Of a stretch of 64,000 nucleotides of DNA, positions 25,484-37,504 are shown one piece after another. The translations under genes and the position numbers were made by a program. The notes under the pieces were generated by a model that was not told where the DNA came from, searched no databases, and worked only from the letters and a program-made list of their open reading frames with translations. Source of the DNA: Carnegiea gigantea (Eukaryota > Streptophyta > Magnoliopsida > Caryophyllales > Cactaceae). Every line of letters starts with the position of its first letter. The first letter of the stretch is position 1. The stretch lies in NCBI GenBank assembly GCA_029747015.1, contig JAKOGI010000026.1:811317-875316 (forward strand), read 5' to 3'.

Positions 25484-26655
25484 ACACACACCTGTGAATG
25501 TACCCCTGTTTTTGTTTTGTACAGTAGTATGTTACATCGGATTAAGCTATAAAGTAGGGGGAAAAGGACTAGTTTTGACGATTTGTGTAGCTATATAATT
25601 CAGTAACCTAGCTGTGAGCTACTTGGGCAGACATATATGAGGACCAATTCTTGGCCCACTATTATGACTTGTCCAACAATGCACTTTGGGCTTTGACAAT
25701 AGAGTTTCATGTAGGGGTGGAGTTTCAACCCAAATCTGAAAATCCGTTTAAAGTTCGTTCCATTTAAAATCGGAAGGGTGCATGACTAAAGTTGGTTTTA
25801 GTTAGTTTTGGGAATGGCTATGAGTACTACTTTTTAAAATGGGCATGAGCGTGAGTATGAATGTTTATAATCAAAATCCATATCCAAACTTGGTTTATTA
25901 GGGAAACAGCAGAAAAATATGCTTCGGACTACATTACACAAAGTTCATACTAAAGCCCGATTCACAGAAACGACAAAAAAATCATAATAAACTTTCATGC
26001 ATTACCTTTCTTTTGCCTGTTAAGATCAATTTTCTGCTACAAATTTAACTTTTTAAGCTTATTAGATCATGTTTCCTATTCATGTCTTGAAATTGCTCTT
26101 AAAAGTATAAGTACTTTCACGTGCATTAATATTCTGGAAGTTTATCAATGGAGTATCCTTATCCATCATGCCCACTAGAACATGGATCAAGGATAAGATG
26201 AAATTCATCCAGTAATGTCCGGTCCAATCTTCACGGGTCTTTGGTCCAATCCTGGTTGGGGCTGAATAATGTCCGACCATATTCAAGTCATTAGTTCTAA
26301 ACTCAGGGCGAAACAAAAAATGTACTTAAAAGGTGGAAATAAATCAGGCTCGACAACTGGAAACCATAATACAGAAAATCAACTCAATCTTACGCATTTC
26401 ATAACAAAAGACAGGCAAAAAATTTGTCTACATAGAGTGGATTAGGACCACCACTTCCTCAGTCGATCTACTAACGCCTTGCTCTTCGTGGTTTAATGGA
26501 CCAATCTCACTGCTTCCCACTCCACCCCACCCCTACTGACTCCCACACATTTTTTCCCAATTTGTTCCACTACTACTTCCTATACTCTGAAAACTTGTCT
26601 AGTTTATATAATTATGTATACAAATATCATAATTAGAATTAACCAAATATTTTTT
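24738..26655. other. Intergenic, no gene seen
   Basis: AT-rich sequence without recognised coding content. It contains one long TA microsatellite. The 78-codon minus-strand frame at 26080 has no family resemblance. Confidence 0.55.
25416..25471. repeat. TA microsatellite
   Basis: (TA)n of about 56 bp followed by TATG units. Confidence 0.95.
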
Positions 26656-26659
26656 AATT

Positions 26660-27930
26660 TCTGCATTATTAAGCAAATATTTATTATTCGTGATGCAAAT
26701 TGCAGATGAATTAATATTTTTTTGTATATTGAAGATTTTTTTTTTGCGTTGTTAAGCAAATGTTAGTTATTCATGACACAAATTGCAGATTTTTTTCTGT
26801 ATATTAAAGATATTTTTTTTTGTGCATTAGTGGCCAAATATTTGTTATTCATGACAAAAAATGCAGATTGTTTCTTGTATATTGAGGAAATATTTATTTT
26901 TGTTTGCATTGTTAACCACATATTCGTTATTCGTGACACAAACTGCAGATGTTTTTCGTATGTATATTGAAGAGATTTTTTTTTGGGCACTATTAGCCAA
27001 ATATTCGTTACTCCTAAGACAAATTGTAGATTTTTTTTTTTTTCCGTATATTGAGGACATACTTTTTTTTGCGTACCAATTTTGCCGATAATTCAACCAA
27101 CAAAAAAATTCACCACCATATCTACTGGCCTCATGGTAGAAAGCAGTCAGTTTGTGCTCGGAGAAGGGCATCCACAGTTCGGTGGCGAGCATAGGTACGA
27201 CGGTGAGTAACAGTCGGCAGCGAGCAGTCGACGGTGGGCAGCAATGTCAAACGAACACAAATTGAACATAGACGAAAAGTCGACGACGGGCACCTGCAGT
27301 TCCAAGTGAGGATGATTGCATGGCGACCCAGGCACGACGGCGACGACGATCCGGCGACACCTACCATACAGCAACAAGGGCGGCTCTGCAGCAACCAATC
27401 AACAATATGCCAGGCGAGTTTGAGAGAGAAGAGGAAGAGAGCAACAGGGGTTTGAATAATAGCTAGAGTGTTTTGAATTAATATATTTGCAATTTGTGTC
27501 ACAAATAATTAATATTTCGTTAAGAACCAAAAAAAAAAATAAATTTCATAAGTAGACCACTAAAATAAGACATCTACAATTTGTGTTATGAATATTTGGT
27601 TACCATAGTAAAAATTAAAAATTTTCTTTAATATACAAAAAAAAAATAATAGATATGAAATTTCTATCACACATAATGAATTTGTGCCATGCATGAATAA
27701 TGAGAATTTGGCTAAGAATGCAAAAAAAATTATTTCATAAATAGATCGGCTAAATAATATATCTGCAGTTTGTGTCACGAATAACGAATATTTAGTCACC
27801 AACGCGAAAAAAAATTATAACATTTTTATTTACTATACAAAAAAACAAACGCAACTAAAATTTCTGTCATGAATAATGAATTTTTAGTTGCCAACGTAAA
27901 ATATAAATAATATTTTTTTAATATGCAAAA
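26660..27930. repeat. Foldback-like structure with inverted tandem-repeat arms
   Basis: The left arm (about 26660-27080) holds five or more tandem units of roughly 80 bp. Each has TTATTCRTGACACAAATTGC, AGAT, a T-rich run, GTATATTGA and another T-rich run. The right arm (about 27480-27930) has the same units inverted (GCAATTTGTGTCACAAATAA, TATACAAAAAA). Between them is a 400-bp GC-richer spacer with CGGCGACGACG-type sequence. Foldback and some Mutator-like elements have this architecture. No TIR with target duplication could be fixed, so the exact borders and class are open. Confidence 0.65.
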
Positions 27931-28515
27931 GAAATTAACTAATATCACCACTCCAACTCCATCCCGCTCTAACCCACTCATTTCCACTTTGACCCCCTTC
28001 TTTCTAACTCCTTCCCACTCCCACATATAACAAACCACTTCTACTTATTTTTACCAACTTTTTTCCACTTCTTTCCATTCTACACCTGCAGTATACCTAT
28101 GAAAACAACAAGACCTAAGTCCTTCACCAACCCGGGTTGTCATGTGATATGTAACATGTAACTTACTAGGTTCTTGGTAGAAAAATAATATTATTCGAAG
28201 CATATAGGCTTTGATTTCTTCATGAGTGCAAGAAGGGAAATGGTCATGGCTCATAAGACTTCTTTTGGAAAAAAGTAGAGGACGAAACAAAGTCAAAAAA
28301 AAAAAAAAAGGTAAGCATAGACTGAATAGTGAAAATGACTAAGGCATTAGTGCGTGTAGACTCTAGACTCAAGGAAGCTGCAACCTATAAATTAAAATAA
28401 GTGTTCCTATAGTTGCGGAGCAAGGCTAAGGGTGATAAGCAGCAGATAATTAAGACAATTACAAGAAATTTAGCAAGACAAGGAAAAAGAATTAGGGTGA
28501 TTTAGAGATTCAAAA

Positions 28516-28746
28516 TGGGTATGTTCTTTTCAACTTATTAGAATGTATAAATAACTTATTACTGATCAATGCTGATAAGTGTTGATAAATATTAATGAGT
28601 GTTGACCGATCAAGGCTAAAATTGTGAGTAGAAAATATAACTATATGCTGATAAGTGCTGGTCAGTGCTGATCAATGATAATTGGTCATAATCAATGTTA
28701 AATGATGATAGTAAGTACTTATTATAAATTGAAAAGAACACATCCT
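28516..28746. mobile_element. MITE of about 230 bp
   Basis: The ends GGGTATGTTCTTTTCAACTTA and (inverted) AGGATGTGTTCTTTTCAATTT form terminal inverted repeats. The interior is rich in TGATAAGTGTTGATA / TGATCAATGCTGA motifs. No transposase. A clear target duplication was not resolved. Confidence 0.6.
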
Positions 28747-29107
28747 AATTGACGCATATTTCAGTTGCTTTCTCCAGTACCACCAATACCTTCTATGTGT
28801 ACATGCAATAGTTTCATTGCATCTTAATTTATCCTGTATATACTAATCAAGAGTTTTGTATACTCCTCACCGTCCTAGTTTGAAATATCCATCTGGCTTT
28901 GTTTAATCACTTACTTAAATTAGAAAATAATTTTGCATTGCCATGTAACTAATTCTTTAAGCAGTTAATCAATTGGAATAATTAATTAATCAATTAGGCC
29001 GCTTTTTTTGAACTCAAATCCGCTCAAAAAGAGTGGGAGTAAAAAGAAGAAAAGCAGAAGGAAATATTGTCGTGATTCGATATCCAAGGATATCCTTTAA
29101 TCAAGCA

Positions 29108-29886
29108 AAATTTTTCAAGAGGAATTCAAGTATTGACGGTTCATTGTCATTTGAGACTGTTCTCCTCATCTTATCATAATAATTTATTGCTAATCAGTGT
29201 TGATCGGTGTCAATGAGTATTGATTGATGCTAATGAGTGCTTCTTAGGGAAAAATTATAAGAATCAAATTATAACTAGAAAATATGAATAAGTTCTTTTA
29301 AGTGTTGATTGGTTTATTGATATCGAGTGTAAATTATAAATACTTATGATAACTTGAAAGAGCAGACCTTTTGTGATGATGACCAATGATAAATTAACAT
29401 TTCACCTTCAAAATAACTGGCACTGACTTGTCATGCGGTTCGTCTTATCATATTTTTTGTTAGGGGAAAAAAAACAAAGACAATTGGGGGGGGGGGGGAT
29501 TTGATTGAAGACTCAAGCATGAAAATCACTATCTTTAAGAAATTCACCTACTCGCTAAGTTGCACTCTCAAATCAACAAATACTTCTCCATGATATGACA
29601 AGTCTTCTTGATTTTTTGATAGCAATATTAAAGAAACATGTCCGGTTAGAGATCAACAGGAAAAAAACTTAGAAAGAAAAATATTGCATCATAATTTATA
29701 CTCATATGTAGATCTTTGTTTGCTAAAATTAATTTAATTAACAAATAGCCTAACTATTAATTCTGTCCATATGACTACTAAAAATAGTCATTGGATGTGG
29801 CAAATTAGTTTTTAGGATTGATCTTTTATAAAATTAATGAACTTCTGTAAATGACTTTTCCTATTATAAGGCGTGTAGCTAACAAG
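29108..29886. repeat. Segmental duplication, left copy
   Basis: This segment matches 36655-37445 over its length with substitutions and small indels. Shared blocks include AATTTTTCAAGAGGAA, ATTGACGGTTC, GAAACATGTCCGGTTAGAG and CCATATGACTACTAAAAATA. It resumes at 31008 after a hAT-like insertion. A MITE related to that at 28516 sits within it (about 29155-29370). Confidence 0.85.
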
Positions 29887-31007
29887 TAGACCTGTCAATT
29901 CGGGCGGGCAGGTCAAATACGGGTTGGGTGTATTCAGATTTGGGCAAAATACGGTTAGGTGTATTTCGGGTTCGGGTAAAACACGGGCGAGTGTATTTCG
30001 GTTTTACGGGTTTCGGATCAACCCAACGGGTTTAAAGCGTCTTTTTAGTGCATTATTTTTTTTTGGTCAAAATCAAAAATTCGACATATTTATTATTTAA
30101 AATTGTCTGTATTTAATGAACGAACATTGTAATTGTAATTTTATCTAAGAATATTAAAAATATCCAAACTTTTCAACATGATATATGAAATTCATGTGCG
30201 GGTGGACAATCAGTCGAGTTTGGATGGGTTGACCCGTATATTAAAATATTAATAATTGGTCGGATCATTCATGTGTCGGCCCATCTAAAGCATGGTCAAA
30301 GCGGTTCAACCCATTAATAGCCTGTTTAATAATTTGATATTTCGTTAATTAACCTAGCATTACCTAATCAGGCATGCTTTATTCGTACATCGATCCTAAC
30401 ACGAACATAAGTTGGTCCATTGCCCTACATTGCATCAAATTCGAGACCAATTAGAAGGAATCCAAAGGAAAGAATATTATATATGCGCAAGATATTATAA
30501 TTATCTATTAATTATAAAATCAAAATATTAGATTATTATAGAATAGTCTTATTTAAAATGCGATGAGATGTATTCATTTTATCAAGAATATAATGGTATG
30601 ACTCGCACATTTTCAATACTTATCTAATTCTAAATTGTTTTTCTTAATATTGGAGTTGTTTCATGGTTATTTTCTAAAATTGTACCATTTATATAAGTTG
30701 TATATGACGTTGTTTATAAGGAAAAGCAAGAATCATTGTCTAATTTGCGAAGAGATGTAATAATTGTATAACGTCTCTCTAAATGATTTGTTATAATGGA
30801 AAACTATTATTGTTAAGAAGAAAAAATTAAAGAAAATGAAAAGTCGGTATATGATATTCGGGTCGGGTCGGGTTTTACCCAAAAATTCACGGATTTTTTG
30901 GGTTTGGTTGATTTCAGGTTCAGGTTGAGAAAATCGTGTTCAAAACTTAAAACTTTCGGGCGGATTCGGGTCGGGTTTACGGGTCGGGTCAATTTTTTCC
31001 AGGTCTA
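29887..31007. mobile_element. hAT-like insertion absent from the sister copy
   Basis: The left end TAGACCTGTCAATTCGGGCG and the right end (inverted) TAGACCTGGAAAAAATTGAC are terminal inverted repeats. The flanks CTAACAAG and CTACAAG resemble an eroded 8-bp duplication. The corresponding place in the sister segment (37440-37450) lacks the insert. Internal repeats of CGGGTCGGGTC type occur near both ends. No transposase is seen. Confidence 0.7.
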
Positions 31008-31219
31008 CTACAAGTAATATACTTCATTTCGAAGCGCCATCCTTTAGCCCTCTTTTAGATTAATTAAATTATAATTTTACCTTATTACCATTAAGAAAAA
31101 TGATAAATGTTTTGCCAGAAGATACTTCTTAACTGTCTTGTTTTCACTTAAAAGGATATACTAAACGGTGCATAATCATATCTTTATCCATAATTTAATA
31201 CATTTCTAGAATGCGCGTA

Positions 31220-31711
31220 TCATATATTACCGCGGATAGAATTGATCTTGTTGCGGCGAATAATCTTCACTGATTTTGTTTTGATTATTGCAATTGTTCC
31301 CAACATAATTTTTCTGATTTTCCTCCACCAAATAGCATAATTAGTGTTGATTTTTCTCCACCAAATTAGCCTTTATTATTCTTGTCATTTTTGTTGTCCT
31401 CCTCTCACTATAACTTCAGCCTCCTACAATAGTTCCAAACACACATAAAAACACACTCCTCACATACCTTCTCATAAACTATTCATTCTAGGTAATTGAT
31501 CAATGATCCTTGCTACTGCTCATACCAGTATACCGTTTGGACAACTAGTCATATATTCCTCGAGATTGATTGTTCATGAGTTCTTGATGTACAGTTGAGG
31601 GAGCGAATTCAGTTTTAGGGCAGTGGTTGACCACGCCACGACTTCGACTTCTGTTCCCAAATCAAATAAGCTATTTATTCGCTATTGGTCACAACCTCTA
31701 CTTTTCTAGCA
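31220..31711 (+). repeat. LTR of copia copy A (5' side)
   Basis: The sequence is a diverged direct copy of 42434-42919. Shared blocks include TTTTCCTCCACCAAATA, TTGATTTTTCTCCACCAAAT, CCACGCCACG and TTGACTTTCG/TCGACTTCTG, ending CTAGCA. It lies just upstream of the gag remnant, as expected for a 5' LTR. Confidence 0.7.
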
Positions 31712-31769
31712 TTCTAAACTCAAATTTGATGTGTGACTAATGGTTGAATAAACAAACATATTTGTTGTT

Positions 31770-34700
31770 TTGTGTTTGCCTAAAATGCTTAAACTGAATG
31801 AGAATAACTATCATATGTGGGCTAATAAAATTGAATTTTTACTCACTCAATTTGGGGTTGATTATGTATTAACTATTGAAGAGGCTCCTAAAGGATCTAA
31901 AAGGAGTTATAAGAAGGATAATCAAACTTGTCATGGTCTACTGGTGCTTTATATGATTGATTCAATGTACCGTATTTATAGTAAGATGCAAAGTGCTATG
32001 AAAATTTAGGAAGCTCTCAAGTTTAAGTATGACTCTAATGATACTAGGATTAAGAGATATTCTTGTAGTAGATGGTTGCCATTTAAAATGACTGATGATA
32101 AACTTGTTCTTGAATAAGTTCATGAGTATAAAAATTTATGTGCTGAAATATTGGCTAAGGGTTCGAACATCTGTGATATCTTTCAAGCCACTTGCTTACT
32201 AGAAAACTTCCTCCTTCTTGGTCTAATTGTGTTAGGACCATAAAGCATAAATAAAATGACTTCAAAGTTGAAGAACTGATTGGTCATATCAAAATTGAAG
32301 AACAAAACTAAATTCAATCTAAGGGAAAGAATTTGAATCACTCTTCGTCTGTTGCTAATCTAGTTGAATCCAAGAATGGTTCAAGGTTAAACAAGACTGA
32401 AGGACCATAATGGGAAGAGACACAATAACAGGTTCAAGGGACAGAAATCTAACCGAAAGAAGTTTGAATGCAATTGGTATGCATGCAATAAATATAGACA
32501 TCTAGTGAAAGATTATTGTGAAGAGTATGGACTTGCAGGTAACGAGGCCAATGAGAACAATGTTCAAGCGAATCTGACTGAAGATGTCATTATCATCATA
32601 GTTTCATAGGTAAACATGGTAAGCAACTTGGCAGAGTGAGTGGTCAATTTTGGAGCCAGTCAACACATATGCACGGACAGGTACCAGTTTTAAGAGTATG
32701 AAGAGGTTGTTAAATGTGAATGTGTATTTATGGGTAGCTCTACTTCTGTGTCTATCCTTGGTAAAGGCAAGGTTTCTTATGAACTAAATTTTGGAAAATT
32801 GCTTTCAATTCAAAATGTACTTCATGCTTCAGATATTCATCGATATGTTATTTCTGTTGATCTTCTGAATAGGGATGGAGTTAGAGTTACTTTTGATTGT
32901 GGAAAAGTTATTCTTAGCAAAGGTGGTGAATTTATGAGCAAGGCATTTTGTCATGGGGGGCTTTTTTCGCTTGATCCTGTTGCTGAGAATAAAATGAATG
33001 CTTCTGTTGCTATATTGTTGAGTCTATCTGCTTAGGGCATGCTAGATTAGGACATGTGAATATTACCTCCATAAAAAGGCTTAACACAATTAAGTTTAAT
33101 TCTTGCATTCAACAATTATGATTTTGATAAATGTGAAATATGTGTGGAGGCTAAAGACTCCAAGCAGGCCTTCATAAAAATGTAAATTGGACCTCAAATT
33201 TATTCAAACTTATTCATAGTGACCTAAATGACTTCAAAAACACCACGAGCGGAGGAGGAAAAAGGTATTATATTACTTTTGTCAATGCCTACTCTAGGTT
33301 CACTACCGTATATGTTTTGAGTAGCAAAGATAAGGCCACAGATAAATTCTTGATTTACAAAGCTGAAGTAGAAAATCAATTGGACCGAAAAATCAGGAGA
33401 GTTAGGTATGATAGAGGAGAAGAGTATGATACCACCTCCCTTAAGATATATTGTGAAGAACAAGGCATTATTCATGGGTTGACTGCCCCTTCTACCCTAC
33501 AATAGAATGGTATAACTGAAAGAAAGAACACGACCTTCAAAGACCAGATGAATGCAATGCTTATTAGTTCAAGAATGCCTACAAATATGTGTGGGGAAAC
33601 AATCTTATATGTTTGATATGTGTTAAAAAGAGTCACACACAAGAGCCTAGACAAAACTCCGTATGAGCTATGAAGGGATTTTGCTCGTAACCTAAACTAC
33701 ATTAAAGTGTGTGGGGAGGGGTGCCTGGCCAAGCTAGGATTGCCTTATTTTCAAAGAAGTAAAATGGTCCCAAAACTGTTGATGCTATGTTTATTGGTCA
33801 TGCTCATAATAGTGCTGCATATAGATTTATTCTAAAAGATGGTTCTTGCTTCGACATGATTAGGGAGTCTAGACATATAGAATTTTTTAAGCATATTTTT
33901 CCTATGAAACTTATGTGGATAAGTGCTTACCTGTTGCATCTACATCATGTCATAACGTTGCATCATCTAGTAATCTGGACCAAGAACCTAGAAGGAGTAA
34001 AAAGGCTAGAACTGACACTAGCTTTGGACCTGACTTTGTCACTGCTTTCTTGGTAAAGATAGATATATTAAATGAGAGAATTGTGAATGTGTATCTCATA
34101 GAGAAGGACCCAAAGACTTATAAGGAGGCTGTGGAGCCCATAAATGCTAATTTCTAAAAAGAGGCTCTCAATAGTGAACTAGAGTCTCTTATAGCCAATG
34201 GAACTGGGACTTTGATTGACCTTTCTAGGGGTTGTAAAACACTTGGGAGTAAATGGTTATTTAAAACAGAATTGATGAAAACATAGAAAAGTTCAAAACT
34301 AGACTTATGGTTTAGGGGTTTAACTGGAAAACATGGTAGATTACTTTGCCACCTATTCCCCTATAACTAAGGTTCCTACCACTTGTGCATTGATAGGTAT
34401 TACATCCATTCATAATCTTATTGTGTACCAAATGGATGTCAAAATAGCATTTTTAAATGGTGATCTTGTGGAACAGGTATACATGACGCTGCCAGAGGGC
34501 TTTGTGGTTCCAGGACAAGCGCATAAGGTATACAAACTTGTTAAATCTTTATATGGACTAAAGAAAGCTCCAAAGTAATGGTATAAAACATGACTTGCTT
34601 CTAATGGCTTTCATGTCAATGATTCTAATGCATGTGTATGTTCAAAAGTTGATAAGCACAGTTGTATAATCATTTATTTATACGTAAATAATATGCTTAT

Positions 34701-34970
34701 CTTTGGTATAAACTTGGATATTGTTAATGCTGCTAAGTCCGTCCTTAGTACATGTTTCGACATGAAAGACTTGGGAGATGTAGATGTTATTCTTGGCATT
34801 AAAATAACTAGGACCAAAGAAGGTATAAGTCTTAACCAATCTCACTATGTTGAAAAGATAATCCAAATTTGGTCAATCTGACTGCACTCTGATAAGGCCC
34901 CCCTATAATCCTAGTTTTCACTTGAAAAAGAATAAAGGTATTAGTGTATCACAAAGTGAGTATGCCAAGA
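31770..34970 (+). pseudogene. Decayed Ty1/copia polyprotein, copy A (gag to partial RT)
   Basis: Ordered remnants in several frames: gag (LNENNYHMWANKIEFLL at about 31785), a zinc knuckle (CYAxNKYxHLVKDYC type near 32470), protease region (FGASQHIC near 32650), GAG-pre-integrase, integrase core (from about 33230), and reverse transcriptase (VDYFATYSPITKVPT at 34335, MDVKIAFLNGDL, LVKSLYGLKKAPK). The RT active-site motif reads YVNNM instead of YVDDM at about 34680. Stops and frameshifts are frequent. The copy ends abruptly near 34970, in the part where copy B goes on to RNase H. Non-functional. Confidence 0.9.
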
Positions 34971-35479
34971 TGAACCTTGTGGCAAACCATTGTGGCAAAC
35001 CATTGGCCAAATAAAGGCAATAAATCCTTGTTGATAATCCTCAAATGACTGAAAAAGATCAATCTTCCAAAAATAACCCAAGAGAGAGAAAACCTCAAGC
35101 CTTCCTATTGTTTGAATCAAACTTAAGAACAATAAATCAATAGATAAATCAACGCACCCTTCAACCCTCTAAAGCCAAAGCATCAAAGGTCGAATTAAAG
35201 GGAAGACTCAATTTTACCACTCTAATAGAGAGATAAAAAAAATTTGAGATTTTTCAGTAGATTCTAAGCATCAAGCTTTCATTTCATTTATTCAAGTATG
35301 AAAAATATTATAAGGATCAAGCAAATAAATAAGAGAGTACCCCCTTCCCAATGTCATGTGCTTACCAATAGGATTACAAGGACATTAACCAATGAAATCT
35401 TAACTAGTGGTACAATTTTAAAGGGGGTCATAAGAATATAAGTTGAGTTGGAATTGGCTGCATTAATGATAGAATGAAT

Positions 35480-35559
35480 GAGTCATCCACTACCTCAAAT
35501 GGATGATTCATGGAGAGATGAGTCATCCACTACCTCAAATGGATGATTCATGGAGAGAT
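35480..35559. repeat. Exact 40-bp tandem duplication
   Basis: Two identical adjacent copies (35480-35519 and 35520-35559) start GAGTCATCCACTACC and end GGATGATTCATGGAGAGAT. Exact identity implies a recent slip or duplication. Confidence 0.95.
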
Positions 35560-35848
35560 TTTTCTATGGGTGGCTTCTAGAAGAGTCCACCAACCGTCCA
35601 AGAAATATAGCCCCTAATTATCCATTTTCTAGCCCAATTAATTCCTTAATTAATTAAAAAAGTATAATTCCAGACTCCACAGTGACTCTTGCTCGGTTTA
35701 CGCTACATATCTTCCTCAATACTTGGAATCTAAAGATGTTTTATAGCTTGATAAAAACTAGACATCTAGGAATATCCATAAATATGTAAGTTGCTCAAAT
35801 TGGAGCCTATTTTCCTTCCAAAATGGAGCTAGTAGTCAGGTAAGATGA

Positions 35849-35882
35849 GTACTGATGATAAATTAACATTTATCATCAGTAC
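35849..35882. repeat. Perfect hairpin, 14-bp arms
   Basis: GTACTGATGATAAA, a six-base TTAACA loop, then the exact inverse TTTATCATCAGTAC. No poly-T follows closely and no gene context suggests a role. Confidence 0.9.
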
Positions 35883-35954
35883 ACTATCTATTGTGAAAGT
35901 GATAAAACAAAGGTTAAGCCTGTTTTTCCTCCAAAATGGAGATAGTTTTGGAGT

Positions 35955-36130
35955 TGTGAAAATAAGGTTTGTCCCACATTGATAAAACAAAGGGCTTGAA
36001 TTTGTATATAAGCTTGTTAGTTACTCTATCTATTGCCAACTGGTTTTAGATTAGAACCTCGTTTGAGTTTATATGCACGATTCGTTTGTTTAAAACGTGT
36101 TTATATAAAATTTAACTGGTATCAAAGCCT
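35955..36130 (+). mobile_element. TRIM-like LTR remnant with primer-binding site
   Basis: A compact sequence with GTCCCACATTGATAAAACAA, a TATATAAG-type box and a downstream TTAACTGGTATCAAAGCC resembles the short LTR and tRNA-Met primer-binding site of terminal-repeat-in-miniature elements. No second LTR was found. Borders are approximate. Confidence 0.4.
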
Positions 36131-36654
36131 TTCCAAGGGAGATGCCCTAATTGATTTATTAGTACGCATGGTAGGGAGCCATTGCAACATCTCACTTCAA
36201 GCCTAGAAAGTATTCATGTTAGAGGGTGCGTGAGAGTCTATTCCTAAACTTTCAATCATAAACTGAAGCTCTTGGTTGAGATGGTACTTAACAAACATCA
36301 ACTTTGGGCAAGTGTAGGAGAGCAATCAGATTTTGGGTTTGATTTATAAATTTCTCCTATTCTCATTGCCTTCCCTACCCGGTCGATAAGTATAGCCAAA
36401 TTGCCTGTGAAGCTCGATCATATGGGATCAATGACGTAGTTTTTTATCCACCTAGTAAAAAAAAAAATATTGGAAAATGAAATATTGCAACATGCTTAAC
36501 AACCCCAACGTAAGCATGTACCATACCACAATGAAAAGTCCAGAACAATCTATTCTAGATGAATTGACCATAAACGAGAACTATTGGCATGGCATGACAT
36601 GAACTACTAGGTCAATTGTCATTGATGCCTAGTCATCAGTATAGTTTTCCCTTC

Positions 36655-37497
36655 CAAAATTTTTCAAGAGGAACTCAAGCATTGACGGTTCGCTGTCATT
36701 TGAGTCTATTCTTCTCATCTTATTATAGTAACTTATTGTTAATTAGTATTGATTGGTGTCAATAAGTACTGATTGATGCTGATGAGTGCTTATTAGGGCG
36801 GGACTATAAGAATAAAATTATAACTAGAAAATATGAATAAGTTCTTTATAAGTGTTGGTTATTTTATCGATATTGATTATTAATTATAAATACTTATGAT
36901 AACTTCGATTAAACAGGCCTTTTGTGATGATGACCGATGATAAATTAACATTTCACCTTCAAAATAACTGGCAACAAGAATATCTTGCTTATCAGACTTG
37001 TCATATGGTTCATCTTTCACAATTTTTGTTAGGAAAAAAACAAAAACAATTGGGGGATTTGATTGAAGACTCAAAGCATGAAAATCACAATATTTAAGAA
37101 ATTCACCTACTTGTTAAGTTGCACTCTCAAATGAACAAATATATCTCCATGATATGATAACTCTTCTTGACTTCTTTAAGAGCAATATTAGAGAAACATG
37201 TCCGGTTAGAGATCAACAGGCAAAAAAAGCTTAGAAAGGAAAATATTGCATTATGATTTATACTTATATGTAGATCTTTGTTTGCTAAAATTAATTTAAT
37301 TAACAAATAGCCTAACTATTAATTCTATCCATATGACTACTAAAAATAGTCATTGGATGTGGCAAATTAGTTTTTAGCATTGAACTTTTATAAAATTAAT
37401 GAACTTCTGTAAATGATTTTTTCTATTATAAGGCGTATAGCTAACAGGTTATACTTCAGATCAAAGCGCCATCCTTTACCCCTCTTTTAGATTAAGT
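36655..37497. repeat. Segmental duplication, right copy
   Basis: Matches 29108-29886 plus 31008-31062. It lacks the 1.1-kb hAT-like insertion, and just after AGATTAAG it joins directly to copia gag sequence. The LTR and leader present in the left copy are therefore deleted here. Confidence 0.85.
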
Positions 37498-37504
37498 CTC
37501 CTTG

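Larger units (their letters stand above)
34971..35950. other. Intergenic sequence after truncated copia copy A
   Basis: No coding content recognised. Contains a 40-bp exact tandem duplication and a perfect short hairpin, listed separately. Confidence 0.6.

Noticed and set aside
27131..27502. 123-codon minus-strand frame in the foldback spacer
   Set aside because: It has Cys/Ser-rich composition without family features, and competing frames of similar length are open on both strands of this GC-richer spacer.
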